Assembly (NCBI GenBank): GCA_963781285.1
Contig: CAWAFI010000008.1
Location: 62,001 to 126,000, forward strand
Direction of reading: 5' to 3'
DNA length: 64,000 bases
Source of the DNA: CAIWHR01 sp963781285
GTDB lineage: Bacteria; Pseudomonadota; Gammaproteobacteria; Burkholderiales; Casimicrobiaceae
This document shows, one piece after another, positions 52,326 to 61,084 of this stretch. The first letter of the stretch is position 1; each line of letters opens with the position of its first letter. The position numbers and the translations under genes were made by a program. The notes under the pieces were generated by a model, which saw nothing but the letters and a program-made list of their open reading frames with translations, had not been told where the DNA came from and did no database searches.

Positions 52326-53066
52326 ATGCGCGTCGGCTTCTTCGTCACCTGCCTTGTCGACCTGATGCGGCCGTCGGTCGGCTTCGCCGCTATACGCCTG
52401 CTCGAGGCGGGCGGGGCCCAAGTCTTCGTGCCGCCGACGCAAACCTGCTGCGGGCAGCCCGCCTACAACTCCGGCGACCGCGCCGACGCGAAGGCGCTGG
52501 CGGCCAAGGTCGTCGCCGAATTCGAAGACTGCGATTTCCTGGTTGCGCCGTCCGGATCGTGCAGCGGGATGATCAAGACGCACTATGCCGACCTATTCGC
52601 CGATGACCCGGCAATGGGCCGCCGGGTCGCGCTGGTCGCCGCGAAGACGCGTGAGCTGACCGAGTTTCTCGTCAACGAGCTGAAGCTCGAGCGGGTACCC
52701 GGCCGCTTCGACGGCACGATCACCTACCACGACTCGTGCGCGGGCCTGCGCGAAATGGGCACCAAGAGCGAGCCGCGTGCGCTGCTCGCCAAGGTGCCGG
52801 GGTTGAAGCTGACAGAAATGCCGGAATGCGAGGTCTGCTGCGGCTTCGGCGGCACGTTTTCGATCAAATACGGCGAGATTTCCACGCGCATCGCCGACAA
52901 CAAATGCGAGGCGATCGCCGCCACCGGCGCCGATGCCGTCGTGCTGGGCGACCTGGGCTGCATGCTGAACATCGAAGGCCGGCTCCGGCGGCGCGGCGAT
53001 CGGAAGATGAAGGTGTTGCACGTCGCGGAAATCTTGGTGGGGGAAAGCCCCCATTCGGCGGGGTAG
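52326..53066 (+). CDS. lutA: Lactate utilization iron-sulfur protein LutA (LldE family)
   Basis: This 246-residue protein has two cysteine-rich CCG domains (PTQTCCGQPAYN near residue 37 and MPECEVCCGFGGTFS near 170). LutABC oxidises L-lactate to pyruvate in many bacteria. A 177-base gap with the nuo terminator-like hairpin separates it from nuoN. LutB starts three bases after its stop. Confidence 0.93.
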   Translation: MRVGFFVTCLVDLMRPSVGFAAIRLLEAGGAQVFVPPTQTCCGQPAYNSGDRADAKALAAKVVAEFEDCDFLVAPSGSCSGMIKTHYADLFADDPAMGRRVALVAAKTRELTEFLVNELKLERVPGRFDGTITYHDSCAGLREMGTKSEPRALLAKVPGLKLTEMPECEVCCGFGGTFSIKYGEISTRIADNKCEAIAATGADAVVLGDLGCMLNIEGRLRRRGDRKMKVLHVAEILVGESPHSAG

Positions 53067-53068
53067 CG

Positions 53069-54478
53069 ATGCAAGTTGCGTCGATGCATTTCAAGGAAAC
53101 CGCGCACATCAAGATGAACGATGCGCGGCTTCAGTACAACCTGAAGAAGATGCAGGGCAAGTTCGTCGGCAAGCGACGCGCGTCGCTCGTCGAGCTCGAC
53201 GACTTCGAGGGCACGCGCGACGCGGGCAAGGCAATCCGCAACCGAACGCTCGACAACCTCGACGCCTGGCTCGAGATCTTCGAGCGGAATGCCAAGGCCC
53301 GCGGGGCCACCGTCCTGTACGCCGAGACGCCGGCCGACGTCAATGCGCTGGTGCTGGAGATCGCCGCGAAGCACGCGGTCAAGAAGATCATCAAATCGAA
53401 GTCGATGGTCTCCGAGGAGTCGGCGCTCGACCACGCGATCGAGGCCGCCGGAATGCAGGTCGTCGAGACCGACCTCGGCGAATACATCCTGCAGATCAAC
53501 GACTACGAGCCGCCCTCCCACATCATCGGCCCGGCGCTGCACAAGTCGAAGGAGGAGGTCGCGGAGCTCTTCCACAAGGCGCACGGCACGCCGGTCAAGA
53601 CGGGGATCGAGGATCTCACCCAGGAAGCGCGCGGCGTGCTGCGCCAGCACTATCTGACCGCGGACATGGGCATCTCCGGCGGCAACTTCTTCATCGCCGA
53701 GACGGGCTCCGTCGTGCTCGTCACCAACGAGGGCAATGCGACGCTGACCACGACGCTGCCGAAGGTGCACGTGGCGATCTCGGGCATCGAGAAGATCGTG
53801 CCGACACTCGAGGACGTCGCGACGCTGATGCGCCTGCTGCCGCGCTCGTCAACCGGCCAATCGATCTCGAACTATGTCGATATCCTGACCGGGCCGAAAG
53901 GCGAAGGCGAGTTCCACGGCGCCGAACACATGTACTTCATCGTCGTCGACAGCGGGCGCACGGCGGTACTCGCGAGCGAGGTACGCGAGGCGCTACGCTG
54001 CATCCGCTGCGGCGCGTGCATGAATCACTGCCCCGTGTATCAGAACGTCGGCGGCCACTCGTACGGCTGGGTCTATCCGGGGCCGATCGGCTCGATCCTG
54101 ACGCCGATGTACGTCGGGCTCGACAAGGCGCAGGACTTGTTTGCGGCCTCGACGATGTGCAACCAGTGCGGCGTCGTCTGCCCGGTGAGGATCCCGCTCC
54201 CCGACCTGCAGCGCAAGCTGCGCGAGCGGGCGTTTTCGGGCGGCCTGCGGCCGTGGTCCGAGCGCGCCGGATTGAAGCTGTGGTCCTGGTTCGCGCAGCG
54301 GCCGGCGCTCTATGGGCTGGCGACGAAGATCGGCGCGCGCGTGCTGAAGGCGTGGGGCGGTAGGGAGGGGCTCATTCACAAGCTGCCCGTGGGCGCTGGC
54401 TGGACCGACGGCCGCGATATGCCGGCGCCTGCCGGCAAGACTTTTCGCGAACTCCATCGCGCCAGGGGCACGGCGTGA
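53069..54478 (+). CDS. lutB: Lactate utilization iron-sulfur protein LutB (LldF family)
   Basis: This 469-residue protein has an N-terminal LUD domain (KIIKSKSMVSEESALDHAIE, GNFFIAETGSVVLVTNEGN). Two [4Fe-4S] ferredoxin motifs follow (CIRCGACMNHCPVY near residue 311 and CNQCGVVCPV near 364), then a C-terminal DUF3390-like tail. It is the central electron-carrying subunit of the lactate oxidase. Its stop overlaps the GTG of the aminotransferase. Confidence 0.94.
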   Translation: MQVASMHFKETAHIKMNDARLQYNLKKMQGKFVGKRRASLVELDDFEGTRDAGKAIRNRTLDNLDAWLEIFERNAKARGATVLYAETPADVNALVLEIAAKHAVKKIIKSKSMVSEESALDHAIEAAGMQVVETDLGEYILQINDYEPPSHIIGPALHKSKEEVAELFHKAHGTPVKTGIEDLTQEARGVLRQHYLTADMGISGGNFFIAETGSVVLVTNEGNATLTTTLPKVHVAISGIEKIVPTLEDVATLMRLLPRSSTGQSISNYVDILTGPKGEGEFHGAEHMYFIVVDSGRTAVLASEVREALRCIRCGACMNHCPVYQNVGGHSYGWVYPGPIGSILTPMYVGLDKAQDLFAASTMCNQCGVVCPVRIPLPDLQRKLRERAFSGGLRPWSERAGLKLWSWFAQRPALYGLATKIGARVLKAWGGREGLIHKLPVGAGWTDGRDMPAPAGKTFRELHRARGTA

Positions 54479-55746
54479 ACGTGCCGCACAACGTCCATGC
54501 CAACGTCCCGCCGCTGTCGCGGCGCGCGGAATCGCTTGGCACCGAAAACGCCTTTGTCGTGCTGGCCGAGGTCAACACGCTCGTCCGGCAGGGCAGGGAC
54601 ATCGTCTCGTTCTGCATCGGTCAGCCCGACTTTCCAACGCCGCCGAACGTGCAGGACGCGGCGATAGCGGCGATCAGGTCCGGCAAGCATGGCTACACCC
54701 CGTCCGCCGGCATCGACGAGCTGCGCGCGGCGGCGGCCGCAGACATGGGGTCACGCCGCGGCCTGGACATCAAGCCCGAGGACGTCGTCATCGGCGCGGG
54801 TGCCAAGCCGTTCATCGCGTACACCATCGCTTCGGTCACCGATCACGGCGCCGACGACGAGGTGATCTACCCGGTGCCCGGCTTCCCGATCTACGAATCC
54901 CAGATCGTCGCCAACGGCGCGGTCCCGGTGCCGATCTACCTGCGCGAGGCGCGCGACTTCGCGTTCGACCCGGCCGAGCTGGAAGCGAAGATCACGCCGC
55001 AGACGAAGCTCCTGATCCTCAACACGCCACACAATCCGACCGGTGGGATGCTGCAGTCCGCGGATCTCGACGCGATCGCCGAGATCCTGCAGCAGCATCC
55101 GCAGGTGTGGGTGTATGCCGACGAGATCTATTCGCGGCTCGCCTATGCCGGCGCGTTCGACACGCTGGCCAAGCGCCCCGGCATGCTGGAACGCACGATC
55201 ATCTCCGACGGCGCCTCGAAAACGTGGGCGATGACTGGCTGGCGGATCGGCTTCGCGGCCAACCGAACGCTGGCCCCGGTGTTCACACGCTGGATCACCA
55301 ACACTGATTCGTGTGCGTCGCAGATTTCGCAATGGGCAGCCGTCGAGGCGGTGACCGGTCCGCAGGATGCCGCCAGCGCGATGCGTGCGAGTTTCCTCGA
55401 GCGCCGCGACCTCATCGTCGACCTGCTGAGCAAGGTCCCCGGGATCACCTGCAAAGTCCCGGGAGGCGCTTTCTACGTGTGGCCCAACGTCACCGAAGCG
55501 TGCGCGATCACCGGCTGCGCCGATTCGGAGGCGTTCCGCAAGCGCCTGCTGGTCGAGGCTGGCGTTGCAGTGCTCGCCGACGTCCACTTCGGCCGCCGCG
55601 TTCCCGGCGAGGGCCAGCACATCCGGTTCTCCTATGCGGCATCGCCGGCGGCGATCCGCGACGGGATCGGGCGGCTCGACGGCTTCGTGCGCCGCCACAT
55701 GCAGGGCGGCGAGAAAAGCGCCGCGGTGCGCAAGGTGAGAAAATAG
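54475..55746 (+). CDS. Class I/II pyridoxal-phosphate aminotransferase within the lut operon
   Basis: This 423-residue AspC-like fold I enzyme has the PLP lysine in SDGASKTWAMTGWRIGF (near residue 247), the NTPHNPTGG motif with the conserved Asn near 180, and the C-terminal Arg in HIRFSYA. It resembles aspartate or aromatic aminotransferases; the substrate is unknown. The GTG start overlaps the lutB stop and lutC begins nine bases after its stop, so it is co-expressed with lactate oxidation. It may consume or supply pyruvate/alanine, which is inference. Confidence 0.9.
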   Translation: MNVPHNVHANVPPLSRRAESLGTENAFVVLAEVNTLVRQGRDIVSFCIGQPDFPTPPNVQDAAIAAIRSGKHGYTPSAGIDELRAAAAADMGSRRGLDIKPEDVVIGAGAKPFIAYTIASVTDHGADDEVIYPVPGFPIYESQIVANGAVPVPIYLREARDFAFDPAELEAKITPQTKLLILNTPHNPTGGMLQSADLDAIAEILQQHPQVWVYADEIYSRLAYAGAFDTLAKRPGMLERTIISDGASKTWAMTGWRIGFAANRTLAPVFTRWITNTDSCASQISQWAAVEAVTGPQDAASAMRASFLERRDLIVDLLSKVPGITCKVPGGAFYVWPNVTEACAITGCADSEAFRKRLLVEAGVAVLADVHFGRRVPGEGQHIRFSYAASPAAIRDGIGRLDGFVRRHMQGGEKSAAVRKVRK

Positions 55747-55755
55747 GGTCTACCG

Positions 55756-56448
55756 ATGCCGACCAGTCTTTCGACCAACCGCGCGGCGCGTGACGCGATA
55801 CTCGCTCGTGTGAGAGAGGCGCTCGGCAAGACCGACGACCGCGTGCTCGCGCATAATGCGGCGGACGGCTACATTGCCGCGCATGCGCATGGTCCGCGGC
55901 CGGCGATGCCGGCCGATCTCGTCGCCAAGTTCATGGTGCGCGCGACCGATATGGAAAGCACGGTCGAGCGAATCGCCGATCGCCAGGAGATTCCGCGTGC
56001 GGTCGCGCGCTATCTCGACGCGCTGGTGCTGCCTCCGCAGCTTGCCGCGCAGAAGTCGCACGCCGGCGTCTGCTGGCCCGAGTTCGCAGATCTGAACTGG
56101 AAGGCCGCAGGTCTCGACATCGAAGTGCGCCCGACCATTGGCAGCGACAGGCTCGGCATCACCGGCGCGTTCTGCGCGATCGCCGAAACTGGCACGTTGG
56201 TCGTGCTCAGCGGCGCCGACACGCCGACAGCGACGACTCTGCTCACCGATACGCACGTTGCGGTTTTGCGCGCGGACCGCATCTTCTCCGGGATGGAGGA
56301 GGCCTTCGCGTTGATCCGCCGCGAGAAGGGCCACCTGCCCCGCGCGGTGAACATGATCTCCGGGCCGTCACGCACCGGCGACATCGAGCAGACGATTGTG
56401 CTCGGCGCGCACGGACCGTTCCGCGTGCACATTCTCGTCGTCGGGTGA
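55756..56448 (+). CDS. lutC: Lactate utilization protein LutC (LUD domain)
   Basis: This 230-residue protein consists of a LUD domain with the marks GAFCAIAETGTLVVLSGADT (near residue 137) and ISGPSRTGDIEQTIVLGAHGP. It is the third subunit of the LutABC lactate-oxidising complex. It ends the operon; gene content changes to an accessory type right after. Confidence 0.93.
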   Translation: MPTSLSTNRAARDAILARVREALGKTDDRVLAHNAADGYIAAHAHGPRPAMPADLVAKFMVRATDMESTVERIADRQEIPRAVARYLDALVLPPQLAAQKSHAGVCWPEFADLNWKAAGLDIEVRPTIGSDRLGITGAFCAIAETGTLVVLSGADTPTATTLLTDTHVAVLRADRIFSGMEEAFALIRREKGHLPRAVNMISGPSRTGDIEQTIVLGAHGPFRVHILVVG

Positions 56449-56521
56449 ACTGTCCTGACCAGGACTCGGCGGTACAAACCGGCGCGGCTGCAAGCACTCG
56501 TCGCCCCCGGGGAGACGACTG

Positions 56522-57310
56522 CTATTTCCGGCTCCGGTACTCCACAATCGCGCGCTCCAGGTCCTTCAATTCGTCGCAGGGCAGCAGGCAGATCTCCTTG
56601 AGCGCGGCGAGGTGCCTTTCCGCGCCCGGCAGGTCCCCGATCAAGAGGTACGCCTCGCCGATGTACTCGTGCGCGCCACGATGGCGCGGGTCAAGTTCGA
56701 TCGCGCGCCGGTAGTGCTTGAACGCGAGCTCGAACTGCTTCAGGTTGCGATAGGAGAAGCCGAGGCTGTTCTGCAGGTCCGCGTGGTCGGGATGGCGGAT
56801 CTCCGCGCGCTGGAAAAAGCGTGCGGCCTCCGCCCAGTCCTGTTTCTCGGCCGCCCGCTTGCCCGCGGCGTAGTCCTCGTCGCGCGCGGCGCCCAGGTAG
56901 TTGCGGAAGCGGTTGGGCTCGCGCTGCTGCGACGCTTCGAACTCATTGAGCGCCGCCTCGGGTTGCTTGAGCTCAAGCAGCATCTCGCCCAGCAGCTCGC
57001 GCGCGGGAACGATGCGGCCCGGCGTGACGATGTGCTTCTCGTTGCGGTCCTCGAGGTCGGCGGCCGCGCGCATGAGCTTGAGCACCTCTTCGGACTTGCC
57101 TTCGCCCAGCGCGATCCATCCGGCCGCAGCGAGTCGCTGGACCTCGACCTCCCGTTCCGGCGATACAGAAGCTCGCGCGCTCTGGCAGTAGAGCGAATCG
57201 TTGCGCCAAGCGATTCCTTGAAGAAACGCATGGCGTGTTTCCTCCAGACCGGAATCGATGGAGAAGTAACATCGCCATAGCGATGCGAATAGGGTCGTCC
57301 GTCGTTCCAC
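56522..57310 (-). CDS. Tetratricopeptide-repeat protein, apparently a chimera of two TPR gene fragments
   Basis: The 262-residue reading has two unlike halves. Residues of about 55-138 (GWIALGEGKSEEVLKLMRAA, KHIVTPGRIVPARELLGEML, QREPNRFRNYLGAAR) match the C-terminal part of a long TPR protein family. Residues 142-262 (DWAEAARFFQRAEIRHPDHA, FKHYRRAIELDPRHRGAHEY, ICLLPCDELKDLERAI) match a separate small exported TPR family with its own conserved cysteines. The N-terminus has no signal peptide and matches nothing. It looks like a fusion of remnants; the start is uncertain and expression doubtful. Confidence 0.5.
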   Translation of the reverse strand: MERRTTLFASLWRCYFSIDSGLEETRHAFLQGIAWRNDSLYCQSARASVSPEREVEVQRLAAAGWIALGEGKSEEVLKLMRAAADLEDRNEKHIVTPGRIVPARELLGEMLLELKQPEAALNEFEASQQREPNRFRNYLGAARDEDYAAGKRAAEKQDWAEAARFFQRAEIRHPDHADLQNSLGFSYRNLKQFELAFKHYRRAIELDPRHRGAHEYIGEAYLLIGDLPGAERHLAALKEICLLPCDELKDLERAIVEYRSRK

Positions 57311-57391
57311 CCGAGCATTGAATCGACCCCAAGCCGTTCCGGCGGAGCAATTCGCCGTGGTCCGCGTCTCTCTTGACCAAGGGTCTGCCGG

Positions 57392-58264
57392 TCAAATCCC
57401 CTGGCCGCTGCGTACTTCAGCCGGTGCCAGCAGGATTCCAGCGCCAGCGGTTTGCAAGCTAACGAGAGTTTCGGGTCCACTTGCCGGTTCCACGAGCGGG
57501 CTGAGGCGCCGCAGGCGCGCGGCGCCAAAGAACGTGGCAAACGGCACTTCCGAAGCATCCCGTCCCGTTCCGATCCGGACCAGGTCTGAAAGCGCCGCAA
57601 GGCCGGTCGGGTCGAACAAATACCATCGATCACCCAGGAATGCTTCCATGACCGCGTGGAAATCCTGAGGCGGATCCTGATACTTGGTGTACGCGGTCAC
57701 GAAGCGCGCAGGGATATTGAGTGCACGGCACAGGGCGATGCTCACGTGGGCAAAATCTCGACACACCCCGGCGCGATTGGCCAGAATGTCGCGGGCGCCG
57801 GAAGACGACGTTGACGACCCCTCCCGGTAATCAAGATTCTCCTTGACCCATTGACAGATCGCTTGAACACGCTGGTACCCAGTCGGCAGATTCGCGAACT
57901 TGCGGCACGCAAGACTAAAGATAGCTTCGACTTCGCAATAACGACTCGTCTGGACGTACGAAAGGTTCGCGCCGGGCACCCTTGCCAGCGGCATCTCCGG
58001 CGCAAACAAATTGACCTCGGGAGTCTGGACTTCAACCGTTGCCAGGTACCGGATACTGAAGTGTCCGGGCGCGACATCGACCCGGAAGAAACGGTTGCGT
58101 CCGGCCTCGTCACGAAACTCGTCGATAGCCATCTCGGACGAGGTCGAGACGGTCTCGGCAATGACTCGCTGTGTCTGCGTCGACGGTATGGCAAGATTGA
58201 ATACGAACAGGGACTGCTGGGTGACATCGTAGTCGAGTTCGCAATCAATGTGAAAAATCTTCAT
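57392..58264 (-). CDS. Transglutaminase-like cysteine protease-fold protein
   Basis: This 290-residue protein has an N-terminal beta domain (SLFVFNLAIPSTQTQRV) and a transglutaminase-like core with the catalytic triad Cys in RAGVCRDFAHVSIAL (near residue 168), His in DFHAVMEAFL and Asp in WYLFDPTGLA. Bacterial members are predicted proteases or amidases. ATG 58264 (MKIFHIDCELDY) is preferred over 58279. No signal peptide is seen. It is flanked by remnants, so its operon partners may be lost. Confidence 0.87.
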   Translation of the reverse strand: MKIFHIDCELDYDVTQQSLFVFNLAIPSTQTQRVIAETVSTSSEMAIDEFRDEAGRNRFFRVDVAPGHFSIRYLATVEVQTPEVNLFAPEMPLARVPGANLSYVQTSRYCEVEAIFSLACRKFANLPTGYQRVQAICQWVKENLDYREGSSTSSSGARDILANRAGVCRDFAHVSIALCRALNIPARFVTAYTKYQDPPQDFHAVMEAFLGDRWYLFDPTGLAALSDLVRIGTGRDASEVPFATFFGAARLRRLSPLVEPASGPETLVSLQTAGAGILLAPAEVRSGQGI

Positions 58265-58291
58265 CGCGTTGGGAAGCAACTGGATCGCCCT

Positions 58292-58501
58292 TTACGCCGA
58301 AATTGGGAGAACCGCGGCGAAGGCCTCTTGCCGCGTCCATTCCGATGCACGCTCGAGGTGTTTCAATTGCACGCGGGCCCGCTGCAATTGCTGCGGCTCG
58401 GTGTCGAGCGCAGCGCGTTGCATGGGCCCAGGCCGAGACGCGGCGCGGCCACGCCAGGCTGTGCCAGCCATTGGAGCGACGGTCACTCGTGTGGTCTTCA
58501 T
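58292..58501 (-). CDS. Possible small basic protein upstream of the transglutaminase gene
   Basis: A 69-codon frame starts MKTTRVTVAPMAGTAWRGRA and ends EAFAAVLPISA. GGAGGT lies eight bases before its ATG, a good ribosome-binding site. No family is recognised and the composition is low-complexity Ala/Arg/Gln. It may be a small gene co-transcribed with the transglutaminase gene 27 bases downstream, or a decayed exported protein. Confidence 0.35.
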   Translation of the reverse strand: MKTTRVTVAPMAGTAWRGRAASRPGPMQRAALDTEPQQLQRARVQLKHLERASEWTRQEAFAAVLPISA

Positions 58502-58751
58502 CGAACCTACCTCCGAGCGGCATTGCCGACTTGAACGAGTACGCACAGAATCCCACGATGGGCTCAGGATAGACGGATTGTGGTATGTACGCTAGCGAAC
58601 TTAAGCCACAGACACGGCAAATCGTGAGCGATCTCGGAAATTGAGCGGTTCTTCCAAGAACCAATGCTGACAGACGGCACTACGTGGTGAATAATTGCAG
58701 GTGTCCGGCGGGATACTGCGCCGACGCCCCGCATCCCAAACAGGAGGAACG
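58502..58751 (+). promoter_or_regulatory. Divergent intergenic region with a 16-base dyad
   Basis: No gene is supported. The region separates minus-strand and plus-strand genes and contains GGTTCTTCCAAGAACC at 58647-58662, a dyad with seven-base arms, about 90 bases before the histone-like gene. It could be an operator. The ATG at 58752 is preceded by CAGGAGGAACG, a strong ribosome-binding site. Confidence 0.4.
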
Positions 58752-59165
58752 ATGGCCACGCGTCGCACCACACTTAGAAGCCGATCCGGCACCAAGCTCT
58801 ATGCCGTCCGTGACGAGGGCGGCAAGTTTAAGGACATCCAGACCTACAAGCGCGCCCACGCCGCCGACATGCGCCACAAGTCGAAGGCCGAGAAGGACGC
58901 CGTACAGGGCCCTATTGAGAAGAAGGTCAGGAAGGCGGCGAGAGATGCCGTCAAGTCCGTCAAGAGCTCTGCGAGGGGCGCGTTTGCAGCGGTGCGGAGG
59001 GCAGCGAAACAGGCCGTGAAGCACGTTTCGAACCCCCAGCCAGCGGGGAAGAGAACGGTGAAGAAAGCCGCCAAGAAGACAACCCGCAAGCTGGCGGCAA
59101 AAAGGACCGCGAAGAAGGCAGCGAAGAAGACAACCCGCAAGCCGGCGGCAAAACGACCGTCATGA
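58752..59165 (+). CDS. Histone H1-like lysine/alanine-rich DNA-binding protein
   Basis: This 137-residue basic protein has two parts. The N-terminus (TTLRSRSGTKLYAVRDEGGK, then FKDIQTYKRAHAADMRHKSK) is a small conserved domain I have seen in betaproteobacterial proteins. The tail from about residue 95 consists of near-repeats such as KRTVKKAAKKTTRK and KRTAKKAAKKTTRK, like eukaryotic H1 and bacterial H1-like proteins. It probably binds DNA non-specifically. The tail repeats are about 45 bases long at the DNA level (about 59052-59150) and could vary in number by slippage. Confidence 0.8.
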   Translation: MATRRTTLRSRSGTKLYAVRDEGGKFKDIQTYKRAHAADMRHKSKAEKDAVQGPIEKKVRKAARDAVKSVKSSARGAFAAVRRAAKQAVKHVSNPQPAGKRTVKKAAKKTTRKLAAKRTAKKAAKKTTRKPAAKRPS

Positions 59166-59328
59166 GGTTCGCGAAGAGGGCAGCCCATACGTAGTAGGGC
59201 AAATTAGCGCCGTTCGCAGACGGCCTGCACCATGCATCCCAAACGCTGCCGCAGGGCCTTCCCGGTCAGTTTCCGGTCGTAGGCGGCCCCATCTCTTGCT
59301 TGCGTCGTTACCAAGCGCGATGCCGGCC

Positions 59329-59517
59329 CTACGCCTTTCTGTCCCGCGGACCGAGGAAGTACCACAGGATCAAGCCCAGCACCGGCAGTAGCACCACCGC
59401 GATTGTCCAGATCAATTTCTTCTCGTTGGAAGCGGAGCTTTGGAAGATATTGATAATCGCCCAGATATCACCAGCGAGTATCAGCACGCCCCAGAGGCTG
59501 TTGTATCCAATGTTCAT
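59329..59517 (-). CDS. Small PLDc_N-family membrane protein
   Basis: This 62-residue protein has two helices: GVLILAGDIWAIINIFQ and LIWTIAVVLLPVLGLILWYF, the latter followed by GPRDRK. This is the phospholipase D/cardiolipin-synthase N-terminal domain pattern found alone in many small proteins. Function is unknown. GAGGAATT before the ATG gives a good ribosome-binding site. Confidence 0.8.
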   Translation of the reverse strand: MNIGYNSLWGVLILAGDIWAIINIFQSSASNEKKLIWTIAVVLLPVLGLILWYFLGPRDRKA

Positions 59518-59577
59518 AATTCCTCGTTCCTTCCCTTTGATGCCATAGCTGGCTCTTCGCTATTCGTCCGGGCGCCC

Positions 59578-59832
59578 TCATTGTTTCTCGACAACCACCC
59601 GCCCCTCCGCGTTGAGGAAAACATGATAGCGGTTCCCATCCTTGCAGGTTGCAAGGTGGTCGTTTTCGGCTCGCGATTTGACGCTGATGACTTCACCGCA
59701 CGACAATCCGTGCAAAGTGATCACCGTGAACAGGTCCTTCCTGATCGATTCGTCGTCGGCCGCGAGCGAAGGTGCAGCGAACCATGTAGTGATCGAGATC
59801 GCCGTCGCTAGAGCCGTTGTAGCTGCTTTCAT
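59578..59832 (-). CDS. Small secreted protein, function unknown
   Basis: This 84-residue protein has a signal peptide (KAATTALATAISITTWFAAPSLA, cleavage near residue 24). The mature part has two cysteines (HGLSCGEVISV, HLATCKDGNRY) that may form a disulfide, and ends FLNAEGRVVVEKQ. The shape suggests a small periplasmic beta protein. It has a GGGAGAC upstream of the ATG and lies 18 bases after the lipoprotein gene stop. Confidence 0.72.
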   Translation of the reverse strand: MKAATTALATAISITTWFAAPSLAADDESIRKDLFTVITLHGLSCGEVISVKSRAENDHLATCKDGNRYHVFLNAEGRVVVEKQ

Positions 59833-59850
59833 AGTGTCTCCCGCGTCAAC

Positions 59851-60525
59851 TCAGATCGTCGCGAACTTCGCCGGATCCGAAAGGATGCCCCAAATCGCCT
59901 CGCGCGAGGTGGCGATCGCCGTGGCCAGCGCCTGGTCGCTGTCCTGGAGAAGTGAGAGCACCTTGAGGACCAGCAGATCATACGATCGCCGGAGATCGGC
60001 CAAGTCGGTCTTGAGCTTCCCCTGGTAGAAAGCTCGGAATTGATTCAGCAGGTCATCGACCTGATTCTTGAGCGTGATCTTGGTAAGCACGCCGATGGCC
60101 TTGGTGTCTTTGAGGCGCTGTTCCAGAGATGCAAGGTCCAGCGGCGGCGCTTTCGGCTTTGCGCTGTCCGGGGTGATGCTTTCCCTCTTTGAAGGTTGCG
60201 CAGTGGGAGTGGGAGGCGCGGGGGTCTTCGCAGGTGCGTGCGCAGTGGGCGGGCTTGTCTTGCTAGCCGTGGGACTAGCGGAAGCGGTCGTCGATTGCGA
60301 GGCCGAACCCTTCGCCGGCTGAACCGCAGTGATTCCGGCCTGTGTTGCGACGGTCGGGGGCGGCGCGCTCGGCGGTGGCTGCTGTGGGAGCTCCGGTGCC
60401 ACAGCATCGGCCCCCGCTTCCGACTGGCTGCTCTGGGAGGGCACGTTAGGTGACGGAGCTCTTAGCCCGGCGCATCCCGACATCAAGAGCACGACGACAA
60501 GTCCAACGACGGCCGCTAGGTGCAT
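59851..60525 (-). CDS. Pro/Ala/Ser-rich lipoprotein with C-terminal helical domain
   Basis: This 224-residue protein has a lipoprotein signal (MHLAAVVGLVVVLLMSGC, lipid cysteine at residue 18). A long Pro/Ala/Ser/Thr linker of about 100 residues follows, then a helical domain (LEQRLKDTKAIGVLTKITLK, VDDLLNQFRAFYQGKL, DSDQALATAIATSREAIW). It is probably anchored in the outer membrane with the linker spanning peptidoglycan. The family is not recognised. An upstream in-frame ATG at 60567 would place 14 residues before the signal and is rejected. Confidence 0.75.
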   Translation of the reverse strand: MHLAAVVGLVVVLLMSGCAGLRAPSPNVPSQSSQSEAGADAVAPELPQQPPPSAPPPTVATQAGITAVQPAKGSASQSTTASASPTASKTSPPTAHAPAKTPAPPTPTAQPSKRESITPDSAKPKAPPLDLASLEQRLKDTKAIGVLTKITLKNQVDDLLNQFRAFYQGKLKTDLADLRRSYDLLVLKVLSLLQDSDQALATAIATSREAIWGILSDPAKFATI

Positions 60526-61084
60526 CACCCGTTCTTCGGCACGAACATCAACAAAGCTGTCGCTCACACGTGGTTCCAGATTTGCCCATCGGACTAACCA
60601 TTCAACTGACGACCAGCCTGCGCTTCATCCAGCTCCGCACGGTCCAACCAAACCGTACCACGACCCTCGGCACTTGTGCCTGCCTCCGAGTCCGGGCGCT
60701 CCGTTCACACTGATGAGGCTTGCGCGATCGATGTAGGCGTTGGCGGTCCAAAACTGTTTGACGATCACGGCATCCTCCCTGGTCGGTCAGCGTTTAGACA
60801 ATGATAGCGCTGGAACGGGGCCGGTCTACTGGAACCATATCTGTGGCATCCCGCCACATCGAGGGCCTTGATGGCCGGAGCGTGACCATGGCGCCTTCCG
60901 ACCACACCGAGACACTCGCCAATGGCGCAACCGCGTACGGCGCTCAGGTGCCTGCCCGGAGCCGGTGGTTGTCGCTAACCGAACTTGCAAACGAGTCGCT
61001 ATGTGTGCGGCAACGCACAGCGCGCCATGGCCAGCTAGGGCAGGATAAGCACTGCGCTTTGCATAGCGCCTTAACGAGGAAATC
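60526..61084 (+). other. 559-base region without a supported gene
   Basis: Short open frames exist on both strands but none has a recognisable product or good start. Composition looks less GC-rich than the operons to the left. A small hairpin GCGCT-TTGCAT-AGCGC lies about 15 bases before the next gene. It may hold remnants of lost genes. Confidence 0.45.

Noticed and set aside
59052..59150. Tandem repeat considered as CRISPR-like or non-coding satellite
   Set aside because: The repeats are in frame inside the H1-like gene and encode Lys/Ala-rich units, with no spacer structure.
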